From Candidatus Magasanikiibacteriota bacterium (lineage in GTDB: Bacteria > Patescibacteriota > Patescibacteriia > Magasanikbacterales > UBA10003): a DNA stretch of 6,530 nt. Below the pieces are notes generated by a model. The model ran no database searches. It was not told the DNA's origin and saw only the letters and a program-made list of their open reading frames with translations. Where the stretch lies: positions 1-6,530 of the forward strand of contig DOQH01000045.1 of NCBI GenBank assembly GCA_003514455.1. Reading direction: 5' to 3'. This document shows, piece after piece, positions 1-5,615 of this stretch (positions within the stretch are counted from its first letter, which is position 1; each line of letters opens with the position of its first letter). The translations under genes were made by a program, and so were the position numbers.

Positions 1-11
1 CAATTAGAAAT

Positions 12-44
12 AAAAAAGGACGTGCTATAGGCACGCCTTTTTTT
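12..44 (-). terminator. Rho-independent terminator after murG
   Basis: An inverted repeat pairs 12-25 with 31-44: an A-run plus GG, one bulged A at position 20, then CGTGC, a five-base loop (26-30), and the matching GCACGCC plus T-run. Read on the minus strand it begins right after the murG stop codon and ends in six T's, the classic intrinsic terminator layout. Because A and T runs flank both sides it could also stop plus-strand transcription arriving from the left. It marks murG as the last gene of its transcript. Confidence 0.8.
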
Positions 45-1152
45 AAATTTTCCCTTTGTTTTTGGCAATCTCCTCAATCATCAAACACATTTTCTGCAAC
101 GCGGTTCGCGGCATGACTTTTTGCATCTCGTGCCCGATCATCAGCCGCTCGTGATTATCTTCCAAAAGTCCTTTCACGATTTTTACAAAATCAACAGCGC
201 CCATTGAATCCTCGTAAAAAATAATCGCTCCGGATCGTTTGGAAAAATATTCGGCGTTGGCAATTTGATGTGTCTTGGCAATCGGCACAATCACTGAAGG
301 CTTGCCCAATACAGCCAATTCGCTCAATGTGGAAAGTCCGGCGCGCGAAACCACCAAATCAGCCGCGGCCAAAACATTCTTTAATAAATCCTCGTCCAAA
401 AACTGCACCGGATGATACCGCTCGCGCAAAAATTTATCATCTGGATGCCCGCGAAAAAGAGGTATTGACAACTCTTTTCCTTTTCCTGTCATGTGGATAA
501 CTTGGCAATGTCTGATAAATTCCACTAAATTATTGGTAACTAGCTTGTTCAAAGACAATGCTCCAGTGCCACCGCCCAAAACAAACACTGTTAACAAATT
601 CGGATCCAAATCAAAGTGACTCATTGCCGCTTGCTTGTCGCCGCGCAACAACCCGGCTCGCACCGGATTGCCAATCCAGATTGTTTTGTCAATTGAAAAA
701 TTCTTTTTCTGATGTTCAAAAGAGGTGGTGATAAAATCAGCTGTTCGCGCCATCAGTTTATTGGCCAAGCCGATTTCAATATCCTGCTGATGAATAATAG
801 TTGTTTTTTTCAAAAACCAAGCTGCCCAATGCAAGGGCACGCTTACAAATCCGCCGGCGGAAATCAGCAAATCCGGACGAAATTTTTTTATCAGTTTCCA
901 ACTTTGAATAAAACCGACTAAAAATAAAAATGGCGCGAATAAATTTTGCCAACTTCCATAACGCCGCAATTTAGCCGAAGAAATATATTCAAACGGCAAA
1001 CCATATTTAGCCGCGATGTTTTTTTCCTGCCCCTTTTTCGTGCCCACCCACAAAAACTCCCACTCGGGATGTTTATTTTTTAATTCTTGGAAGATGGCGA
1101 CGAGTGGCATTACCGGCCCCAAAGTTCCGCCACCGGAAAAAATTATGCGCAT
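43..1152 (-). CDS. murG: MurG-like UDP-GlcNAc:lipid I N-acetylglucosaminyltransferase
   Basis: This 369-residue protein matches MurG in length and layout. MurG is a GT-B enzyme on the inner face of the membrane that adds GlcNAc from UDP-GlcNAc to lipid I, making lipid II. Visible landmarks in order are the N-terminal glycine loop (residues 7-15), GGFVSVP (100-106, compare GGYVSGP), HQQD (121-124, compare HEQN), GNPVR (161-165), GGGTGA (193-198), the donor-site SRAG...SE segment ending at E278, and HQIANA (295-300). The glycine loop lacks the usual histidine of GGTGGH: position 13 is proline. It has no clear Shine-Dalgarno; the start is the only sensible ATG before the conserved RIIFSGGG. It is separated from ftsW by three accessory genes and has candidate promoter boxes of its own upstream. 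The family call is firm; exact substrate is inferred. Confidence 0.9.
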   Translation of the reverse strand: MRIIFSGGGTLGPVMPLVAIFQELKNKHPEWEFLWVGTKKGQEKNIAAKYGLPFEYISSAKLRRYGSWQNLFAPFLFLVGFIQSWKLIKKFRPDLLISAGGFVSVPLHWAAWFLKKTTIIHQQDIEIGLANKLMARTADFITTSFEHQKKNFSIDKTIWIGNPVRAGLLRGDKQAAMSHFDLDPNLLTVFVLGGGTGALSLNKLVTNNLVEFIRHCQVIHMTGKGKELSIPLFRGHPDDKFLRERYHPVQFLDEDLLKNVLAAADLVVSRAGLSTLSELAVLGKPSVIVPIAKTHQIANAEYFSKRSGAIIFYEDSMGAVDFVKIVKGLLEDNHERLMIGHEMQKVMPRTALQKMCLMIEEIAKNKGKI

Positions 1153-1194
1153 ATTATCTAAATTCCGCTCTATTTTTTATCCACACCATATCTC

Positions 1195-1223
1195 TTGACA
1201 TTATATACAGATTATACTACAAT
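1195..1223 (+). promoter_or_regulatory. Near-consensus sigma-70 promoter pointing away from murG
   Basis: A perfect -35 TTGACA (1195-1200) is followed after exactly 17 bases by TACAAT (1218-1223), one mismatch from the consensus -10. The predicted start is near 1229-1231. No plus-strand gene follows: the next thing transcribed is the hairpin at 1232-1283 and its T-run, and beyond that lies a gene on the opposite strand. Confidence 0.7.
1200..1216 (-). promoter_or_regulatory. Possible murG promoter (-10 boxes)
   Basis: Two perfect TATAAT hexamers lie on the minus strand, at 1200-1205 and 1211-1216, about 50-65 bases upstream of the murG start. I see no good -35 element at 16-18 bases from either; the best matches are AT-rich or CCTTTT-like. 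They sit inside the spacer and -35 of the strong plus-strand promoter at 1195-1223, so the two polymerases could not bind together. A separate promoter for murG makes sense because a hairpin terminator lies just upstream. Confidence 0.4.
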
Positions 1224-1228
1224 ATATT

Positions 1229-1290
1229 TAGAAAAAGGCTTTCGGCCGTGGTTTCCATACCACACTTAGCGGAAGGTCTTTTTTGTTTTT
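1229..1290 (+). ncRNA. Candidate small structured RNA (hairpin with U-run)
   Basis: The promoter at 1195-1223 would yield an RNA of about 50-60 nt that is almost entirely one hairpin. The outer stem pairs 1232-1246 with 1269-1283: fifteen positions with two G-U wobbles (1238/1277 and 1240/1275) and one G-G mismatch (1244/1271). An inner stem pairs GTGGT (1248-1252) with ACCAC (1259-1263) around a six-base loop, TTCCAT. Between the stems lie one unpaired base on the left and five on the right. A run of T6-G-T5 follows the stem. The wobbles are stable only in the plus-strand RNA; on the minus strand they become C-A mismatches. I do not recognise a known RNA family. It may simply be a terminator that happens to follow a promoter. 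Confidence 0.35.
1232..1284 (-). terminator. Terminator for the accessory gene block
   Basis: Read on the minus strand, the same inverted repeat begins a few bases past the stop codon at 1289 and ends in a run of five T's. It would therefore end transcripts of the accessory genes before murG. On this strand the stem has two C-A mismatches, so it is weaker than in the plus direction. A shorter GGC...GCC hairpin followed by TTTTT (1232-1247) could do the same job. Confidence 0.5.
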
Positions 1291-1717
1291 AGTAGAAAAT
1301 TGGACCTTCGGCCGGGAATACTGAAATCAAAAATTTCTGTTTTTTCTTCAAATTTTCTTTAATTTGTACGCAAAAGATTTCATTATTTGCCTCGGTGCCA
1401 TAAAAACGATATAGAATCTCCTTTGAATTGTTGGGATTTTTAGTTTGATTGGGTTTGAAACGGGAGTTTTGGATTAGCTCTACGGCACATCCAAAATATC
1501 TCATTCGTCTAACCCTGTCTCGCCAATTAGATTTTTCAAACAAATGATGCCAGTATAAATCAAAAAAAATTTTCTCTTTACTAAAATACGCCGATCTGGC
1601 ATAAGTGCGTCGCTTTGACTTCTTTTTGATTTCGGAATATAAACCAAAAGCCCTTTTATGCACCTCGTGAAAATCAGAACCGGTGAATTTCTTGGCCTTT
1701 GTTTTGTATACCTGCAT
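1289..1717 (-). CDS. Small basic protein, PBECR/RelE-like nuclease candidate
   Basis: This 142-residue, strongly basic protein (a KKKSKRR stretch at 31-37) has no signal peptide or membrane segment. It has the look of a small family seen in Patescibacteria: a YFxKEKIFF strand, a helix WHHLFEKSNWRDRVRRMRYF (56-75), an ELIQNSR segment (80-86), a conserved-looking ILYRFYG strand (101-107), CVQIKE (116-121), and a final LISVFP (130-135). That order recalls the phage-Barnase-EndoU-ColicinE5/D-RelE (PBECR) nuclease superfamily, which would make it an RNase, perhaps a toxin. This is recognition by pattern, not a search. Candidate polar residues include H57, H58, R66, R69, Q118 and K120. The ATG follows the upstream gene's stop by 31 bases, has no clear Shine-Dalgarno, and is preceded in frame by a TGA seven codons upstream. 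No antitoxin gene is adjacent. Confidence 0.7.
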   Translation of the reverse strand: MQVYKTKAKKFTGSDFHEVHKRAFGLYSEIKKKSKRRTYARSAYFSKEKIFFDLYWHHLFEKSNWRDRVRRMRYFGCAVELIQNSRFKPNQTKNPNNSKEILYRFYGTEANNEIFCVQIKENLKKKQKFLISVFPAEGPIFY

Positions 1718-1748
1718 AATAATATCGTCTTTTTGTCAAAGAAAGCTA

Positions 1749-2360
1749 TTATTTTCCGCACAAATGTTTTGACATTTCCTCTTTTTCTTCAAATTTTTTT
1801 TCATTTTGAAATAATCCACCGCGTTTCCAACCAAGCCAAATGTCCACAATCTTGCCGGAATTACTTCTAAAATATCCATGGGGAACCCGACCGTCCAATT
1901 GTGAGAATTCTACATCACCTGCAATATGAAAATTCTCAGCCATTCTTTTAGTCAAAACTGACAAATCTAAACAAGTTGACTTTCCTTTATTTCGGAGAAA
2001 AGAAGATAGGCCGTGGGTGCCTCCAATAATAGTTTTTGCAATAATTCGCCTGTTGCTCCACTTATCCTGCTCTCGTTGAATCCACAAACCGATCGCGAGC
2101 AATGTCTTGTCTTCTTCGTCCAGTCCTTCCTCTTTAAGGGTTTCGCAAACTTCAACAGCATAAGAACGACGATCATGGCGTTCTGTCAATTTTTCCAAAT
2201 CTTGCAAGTTATGTTTATCTATGGCGTCCAAAATCTCTTGAATTTGAGCTGTCCATTTTTCTATTACTTCCGGTTTTTCATCAAAAATAACATAATCTCG
2301 AAAACTGATTCTTTCACGGTAAAGCTCACGAGGCACGTGTGGAAAAGAAAAAAATATCAT
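1749..2360 (-). CDS. Transglutaminase-like protein, probably the split 3' half of the upstream gene
   Basis: Counted from the ATG at 2360 this is 203 residues. The C-terminal part resembles a transglutaminase/cysteine-protease fold: KGKSTCLDLSVL places C130 at a helix start, GRVPHGYF gives H161, and KIVDIWLGW gives D173, a plausible Cys-His-Asp triad in the right order and spacing. Residues 30-110 are charged and helical. The start is doubtful. The open frame runs up to an ATG at 2396 (71-base overlap with the gene before), but residues coded there look unnatural. The ATG at 2360 and a GTG at 2336 are alternatives, none with a Shine-Dalgarno at the right distance. Removing one T from the seven-T run at 2348-2354 would join the upstream protein straight into IFSFPHVPREL, so this is probably a domain of that protein rather than an independent gene. 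The substrate is unknown. Confidence 0.65.
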   Translation of the reverse strand: MIFFSFPHVPRELYRERISFRDYVIFDEKPEVIEKWTAQIQEILDAIDKHNLQDLEKLTERHDRRSYAVEVCETLKEEGLDEEDKTLLAIGLWIQREQDKWSNRRIIAKTIIGGTHGLSSFLRNKGKSTCLDLSVLTKRMAENFHIAGDVEFSQLDGRVPHGYFRSNSGKIVDIWLGWKRGGLFQNEKKFEEKEEMSKHLCGK

Positions 2361-3411
2361 CCAACAACTTGTTGAAGAAAGGAAAATCCTCCTCATTATA
2401 ATATCCGCTTAACATGACAGCAATATTTTCTCTGCTCTTACCTTGTTCTTTCAAGTATTGAAATTGCTTAGTGAAAGCAAACTTCTCGACCGGATTATTT
2501 GGATATCTATTTCCAATTTTTAAATCACCAAAGGCGGATTTTTGCATATTGGCTTGGTATTCTTCAGGTGACGCGAAATCTAAAAAATTTTGGCAATGAG
2601 CCAACTCATGAAGTAGCCAAGCAATTTCATCAGGATTTTCCTGCGCTTCAAAATAACTCTGCTTAATTAAGATCAATTCTTTTTCAGCGCTTGATTCAGA
2701 TGGCTGGCTTCCTTTAACCCACAAATCATCCGGAATTACTGCAAGAGTTACGCCATCCAATCTCTCATCGTGAAAAAAACCACGCTGTGCTTGGTAATTT
2801 TTTGGTAAATCCTTTGTTTTTAATAATTTGATTCTTTCTGCATTTTTTTGTTCTATACCAAGATGTTTCTGCAAATATTGTTTAATGCCACCCTGTTCGG
2901 ATGATAATTTTTCATACCACTTCTGCACCGCTTCCGAATACTCAGCAAACGGCTCCATACCCATATCGGCTCGCCGTTGATCTAAATTTTCGGGATCATC
3001 AATGGTTTCGGGTATATATCCTTTTTCTTTATCAACCTTCCATTGCGTGCCGTAGAGTTGTAGCTGGCCTTCGCTGACACGAATACGATCGTCCAAATAT
3101 GCGATATCCTCTTGTGCTACCTCGTCTTTTTTTTCAGCCCTCATCAAATCCAAACAAAGTCGTTGAAAAGACAGGTCTTCATCGGCATGTTGGACAAGGA
3201 TCCAAGCGGCATGCGCCGCATCCTCGCCAACCTTTAATTTAGATGGCCAACCAATTTGTTTAATGATTATTTGGAGACGCTCTTTATTTTTTTGATCAAC
3301 CGCAATAGTCACGCTCGCATCACCAGCAATTCGCGCATCCTGATCCTCACGAGCCATTTGCTGAATTTCAGATGTGATGATTGCTAGTTGTCGCGCATTT
3401 TCTTTTTCCAT
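2326..3411 (-). CDS. DUF6624-like domain fused to a HELAH zincin-like domain
   Basis: A predicted cytoplasmic protein of 361 residues without signal peptide or membrane helix. Residues about 50-160 carry the pattern of DUF6624: GWPSKLKVG (54-62), QHAD (74-77), AYLDDR (104-109), LYGTQ (119-123), DDPENLDQRR (138-147). The family's function is unknown. A charged linker follows, then HELAH (268-272), a zinc-metallopeptidase-type HExxH motif, with E309 in NPVEKFAF as a possible third ligand, as in gluzincins. Peptidase activity is inferred only. The end (FFFSTRAS) looks out of place, and the next reading frame continues naturally after a run of seven T's, so the gene is probably frameshifted at 2348-2354 and would be about 560 residues if joined. 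It begins 7 bases after the ftsW stop with no Shine-Dalgarno, suggesting translational coupling and the same transcript. Confidence 0.8.
   Translation of the reverse strand: MEKENARQLAIITSEIQQMAREDQDARIAGDASVTIAVDQKNKERLQIIIKQIGWPSKLKVGEDAAHAAWILVQHADEDLSFQRLCLDLMRAEKKDEVAQEDIAYLDDRIRVSEGQLQLYGTQWKVDKEKGYIPETIDDPENLDQRRADMGMEPFAEYSEAVQKWYEKLSSEQGGIKQYLQKHLGIEQKNAERIKLLKTKDLPKNYQAQRGFFHDERLDGVTLAVIPDDLWVKGSQPSESSAEKELILIKQSYFEAQENPDEIAWLLHELAHCQNFLDFASPEEYQANMQKSAFGDLKIGNRYPNNPVEKFAFTKQFQYLKEQGKSRENIAVMLSGYYNEEDFPFFNKLLDDIFFFSTRAS
2348..2354 (-). other. Seven-T run, probable frameshift site
   Basis: On the minus strand the sequence reads GATA, seven T's, then CTTTTCC. The upstream frame codes DDIFFFSTRAS and stops 20 bases past the run; the downstream frame is +1 relative to it. 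With six T's the two frames would join as DDIFSFPHVPREL. Homopolymer runs of this length are typical places for sequencing indels and for transcriptional slippage, and I cannot tell which applies here. Confidence 0.55.
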
Positions 3412-3418
3412 ATTTTAT

Positions 3419-4525
3419 TTACACTGTATTTTTTGATACATTCACCACCACCCCAATTGCCGCGAGCATAATGGCCAAGGCCGTGCCCCCGTGGCTTACC
3501 AATGGCAAGGGCACGCCAGTCAGCGGCAAAAGCCCTGTCATTGACGCGATGTTTATAAACGACTGGCCGATCATCCACACCATTACACCCATCACCACTA
3601 TTTTACCAAATCTGTCCGGCGCGCTCAAAGCGATTTTCATCCCGCGCCAGAAAATAAAACAAAGAAAAAAAATGAATATGGCAGAAATAAAAAAACCCAG
3701 CTCCTCGCCGATAATCGCGAAAATGGAATCTGCGCGCACTTCCGGCAGATACTGAAATTTCTGGCGAGAATGTCCCCAGCCCAAACCCCAAATCCCGCCT
3801 GAACCAATGGCCAACAAGGCCTGGCTTATCTGATATCCCAACCCTTGACTGTCAAAACCGGGATTTAAAAACACAGTGAATCGTTCAAGCAGGCGCCCAT
3901 ATTTGCCCGACCAAACCAAACCAGCCACACCCAAAAGCCCCACGCCGACAAGACACGCCAAGTGTGTGAACCGCCCTCCGGCCGAATAATAAACCGCAAA
4001 AGCAATCAGAAGCAAAATCATCAATGTGCCAAAATCCGGCTGGGTTAAAATCAAAAAAGAAAAAATCGCAATGACAATCACAAAGCGTAAAAAAATATCG
4101 TGCCAATGATAAAAATCTTCCTCGACTGAATCAGCGAGCCAGCTGCCGAGATAAAATATCAAAGTTAATTTTAAAAGTTCGGCCGGCTGAAAAGAAAATC
4201 CTCCAATTACAAACCAGCTTTTGGCAGTGCCGATTTTATCGCCAATTCCCGGAACTAAAAGCAAAACTAAAAGCAAAAGTGAAAAATAAAATAAAGGTTT
4301 GGCAAATTTGCGCCACCAGTGATAGTCAATTCGAGTTGTGAAATAAAACAAAACCAAACCGGGTAACACTCCCAATAACAATTGACGCTTAATAAAAAAA
4401 TAACCGTCTTGAAATTTCACCAACCCCTCTGCTGAAGAAGCGGAAAAAAGCGTCAACAGACCAAACGCCAGTAAAACGGCGATTGATGTTAAAAAAATAT
4501 AATCGGGTTTATGAACACGCCCCAT
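3419..4525 (-). CDS. ftsW: FtsW/RodA family (SEDS) peptidoglycan glycosyltransferase
   Basis: A polytopic membrane protein (368 residues, about ten helices) of the SEDS family, which polymerises lipid II into glycan strands together with a class B penicillin-binding protein. Visible signatures are KSWFVIGGFSFQPAELLKL (102-120), TQPDFGT (161-167), YLPEVRADSIFAIIGEELGF (259-278) with the conserved extracellular-loop aspartate D266, and TGVPLPLVSHGG (336-347) where most homologues have SYGG or SFGG. Position next to mraY favours FtsW over RodA. I chose the ATG at 4525, giving MGRVHKPDY, 10 bases after the mraY stop. An in-frame ATG at 4561 would add 12 residues and overlap mraY by 26 bases. No strong Shine-Dalgarno is present for either. 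The gene runs into the accessory block with a 7-base gap. Confidence 0.9.
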   Translation of the reverse strand: MGRVHKPDYIFLTSIAVLLAFGLLTLFSASSAEGLVKFQDGYFFIKRQLLLGVLPGLVLFYFTTRIDYHWWRKFAKPLFYFSLLLLVLLLVPGIGDKIGTAKSWFVIGGFSFQPAELLKLTLIFYLGSWLADSVEEDFYHWHDIFLRFVIVIAIFSFLILTQPDFGTLMILLLIAFAVYYSAGGRFTHLACLVGVGLLGVAGLVWSGKYGRLLERFTVFLNPGFDSQGLGYQISQALLAIGSGGIWGLGWGHSRQKFQYLPEVRADSIFAIIGEELGFFISAIFIFFLCFIFWRGMKIALSAPDRFGKIVVMGVMVWMIGQSFINIASMTGLLPLTGVPLPLVSHGGTALAIMLAAIGVVVNVSKNTV

Positions 4526-4535
4526 AATGTCATTC

Positions 4536-5600
4536 TTAAACCTTATCCACCAAAAACACAATCAGCCCCAGCATGGCTGTTAAAGCCGCCACGAGCCAGA
4601 AACGCATGGTTACCTGATACGCCGGCCAGCCCTTGGCTTCAAAATGATGGTGTAAAGGAGCGGATAAAAACACCTTTTTTCCATGACGCAATTTCTTGGA
4701 AGCCAGCTGAATTATCACCGACGCGATTTCCAAAAATAAAACAAAGGCGATAATTGGCAAAAGCAAAACCGCGTTGGTCAAAAATGCCACCACTGACAGC
4801 GTGGCGGTGAGGCCGATAATGCCTGTTTCGCCCATGTAAAATCGCGCCGGAGGAATATTATTCCATAAAAAAGCCGCTGTGGAGCCGGCCACAATGCCGC
4901 AAAAAGCGGCCAAATCATATTGCCCGCGCATTAAAGCGATTGCCGCAAAAGTGGCAAAAATAATTGAGAAAACGCCGCCGGCCAAGCCATCTACCCCGTC
5001 AATCACGCTCCCGCTGAATAGCCCGATCATAACTAAAATAAAAAATGGAATATACAACCAACCGATAAACAAGTCCCCGTCAAACGGCAAATGAATCGTG
5101 TCCCAGCCAAGTTTGTAATAAAACCACAAAGCCCCGGCAAGTCCAATAAAAAAAATCACCAACAAGCGATGGCGAAAACGGATTCCCCCGCCTTTTGCTT
5201 TCTCCCCCACTCCGGCCACGACACAAAGATCATCTACCAATCCCAAAAGCGAGGCGGCGAGCAAAGTAAAAATCGGAATCCATGTTTGCGAACGGCTGAC
5301 AAAATTAAAACTTTCAAAAGTGTCTGGAAAAAATTTTGACAACAATAAAACCGCGATTACCAAAATTGCTGTCGTGCCCCAAATTAAAACTCCTGCCATG
5401 CGCGGCACAGTCGTCTCTCTCCCCTTATGTAAAGCATTAAAAATCGGTGTGGAAGCGCCGTCAACCGAAACTGTCCGAGCTTGTTTTTTCCAGCATTTGA
5501 ATTTAATCAACAAGCGCGATAATCCCGGTGTTATAAAAAGCGCCAGTAAAAACGCGGCCGCGGATAGAGTCAAAATTACGACAACTTCTTCAAAAAACAT
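4536..5600 (-). CDS. mraY: MraY, phospho-N-acetylmuramoyl-pentapeptide transferase
   Basis: An integral membrane enzyme of 354 residues (E. coli MraY has 360) with about ten predicted helices. It moves phospho-MurNAc-pentapeptide from UDP to undecaprenyl phosphate, making lipid I. Visible active-site motifs are the Asp pair GLVDDL (D123, D124), the cytoplasmic-loop motif IDGVDGLAGG (D201, D204), NNIPPARFYMGETG (247-260) and the C-terminal APLHHHFEAKGWP (315-326) with the HHH triplet. Two departures stand out: the Mg-binding aspartate of the usual FMGD motif is glutamate (E258), and the asparagine of NxxDGxDG is serine (S198). The ATG follows the upstream membrane gene by 15 AT-rich bases without a Shine-Dalgarno. 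It is followed by ftsW, the common order in mur/fts clusters, and its product is the substrate of MurG encoded further along. Confidence 0.93.
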   Translation of the reverse strand: MFFEEVVVILTLSAAAFLLALFITPGLSRLLIKFKCWKKQARTVSVDGASTPIFNALHKGRETTVPRMAGVLIWGTTAILVIAVLLLSKFFPDTFESFNFVSRSQTWIPIFTLLAASLLGLVDDLCVVAGVGEKAKGGGIRFRHRLLVIFFIGLAGALWFYYKLGWDTIHLPFDGDLFIGWLYIPFFILVMIGLFSGSVIDGVDGLAGGVFSIIFATFAAIALMRGQYDLAAFCGIVAGSTAAFLWNNIPPARFYMGETGIIGLTATLSVVAFLTNAVLLLPIIAFVLFLEIASVIIQLASKKLRHGKKVFLSAPLHHHFEAKGWPAYQVTMRFWLVAALTAMLGLIVFLVDKV

Positions 5601-5615
5601 ATGCAGTTTAAAATT

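Noticed and set aside
270..500. Plus-strand open frame opposite murG
   Set aside because: It lies wholly antisense to a clearly conserved gene, and its product has no recognisable domain; the same holds for the other plus-strand frames at 712-921, 2013-2375, 3381-3755, 4511-4753 and 4879-5619.
1734..1739. TTGACA on the minus strand just upstream of the nuclease-like gene
   Set aside because: At 16-18 bases downstream there is no -10-like hexamer; the only candidate, TATTAT, is 9 bases away, too close.
1501..1761. Minus-strand open frame overlapping the nuclease-like gene and the end of the gene before it
   Set aside because: It is out of frame with the better supported 142-residue protein and its translation shows no family pattern.
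2326..2328. TGA read as glycine or tryptophan (alternative code of some Patescibacteria)
   Set aside because: Reading through this TGA soon meets another TGA and gives no sensible protein; all tryptophans in the window use TGG and the other genes end in TAA or TAG.
2348..2356. T TTT TTC as a -1 ribosomal frameshift heptamer
   Set aside because: The downstream frame is +1 relative to the upstream one, so a -1 shift would not reach it.
2388..2393. AGGAGG on the minus strand, apparently a strong ribosome-binding site for the transglutaminase-like gene
   Set aside because: No ATG, GTG or TTG lies 5-12 bases downstream, and the bases are explained by the codons for Asn-Glu-Glu-Asp in the upstream protein.
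4250..4285. Short repeated AAAAGCAAAACTA-type units
   Set aside because: They lie within ftsW and simply encode a Leu/Val-rich membrane helix.
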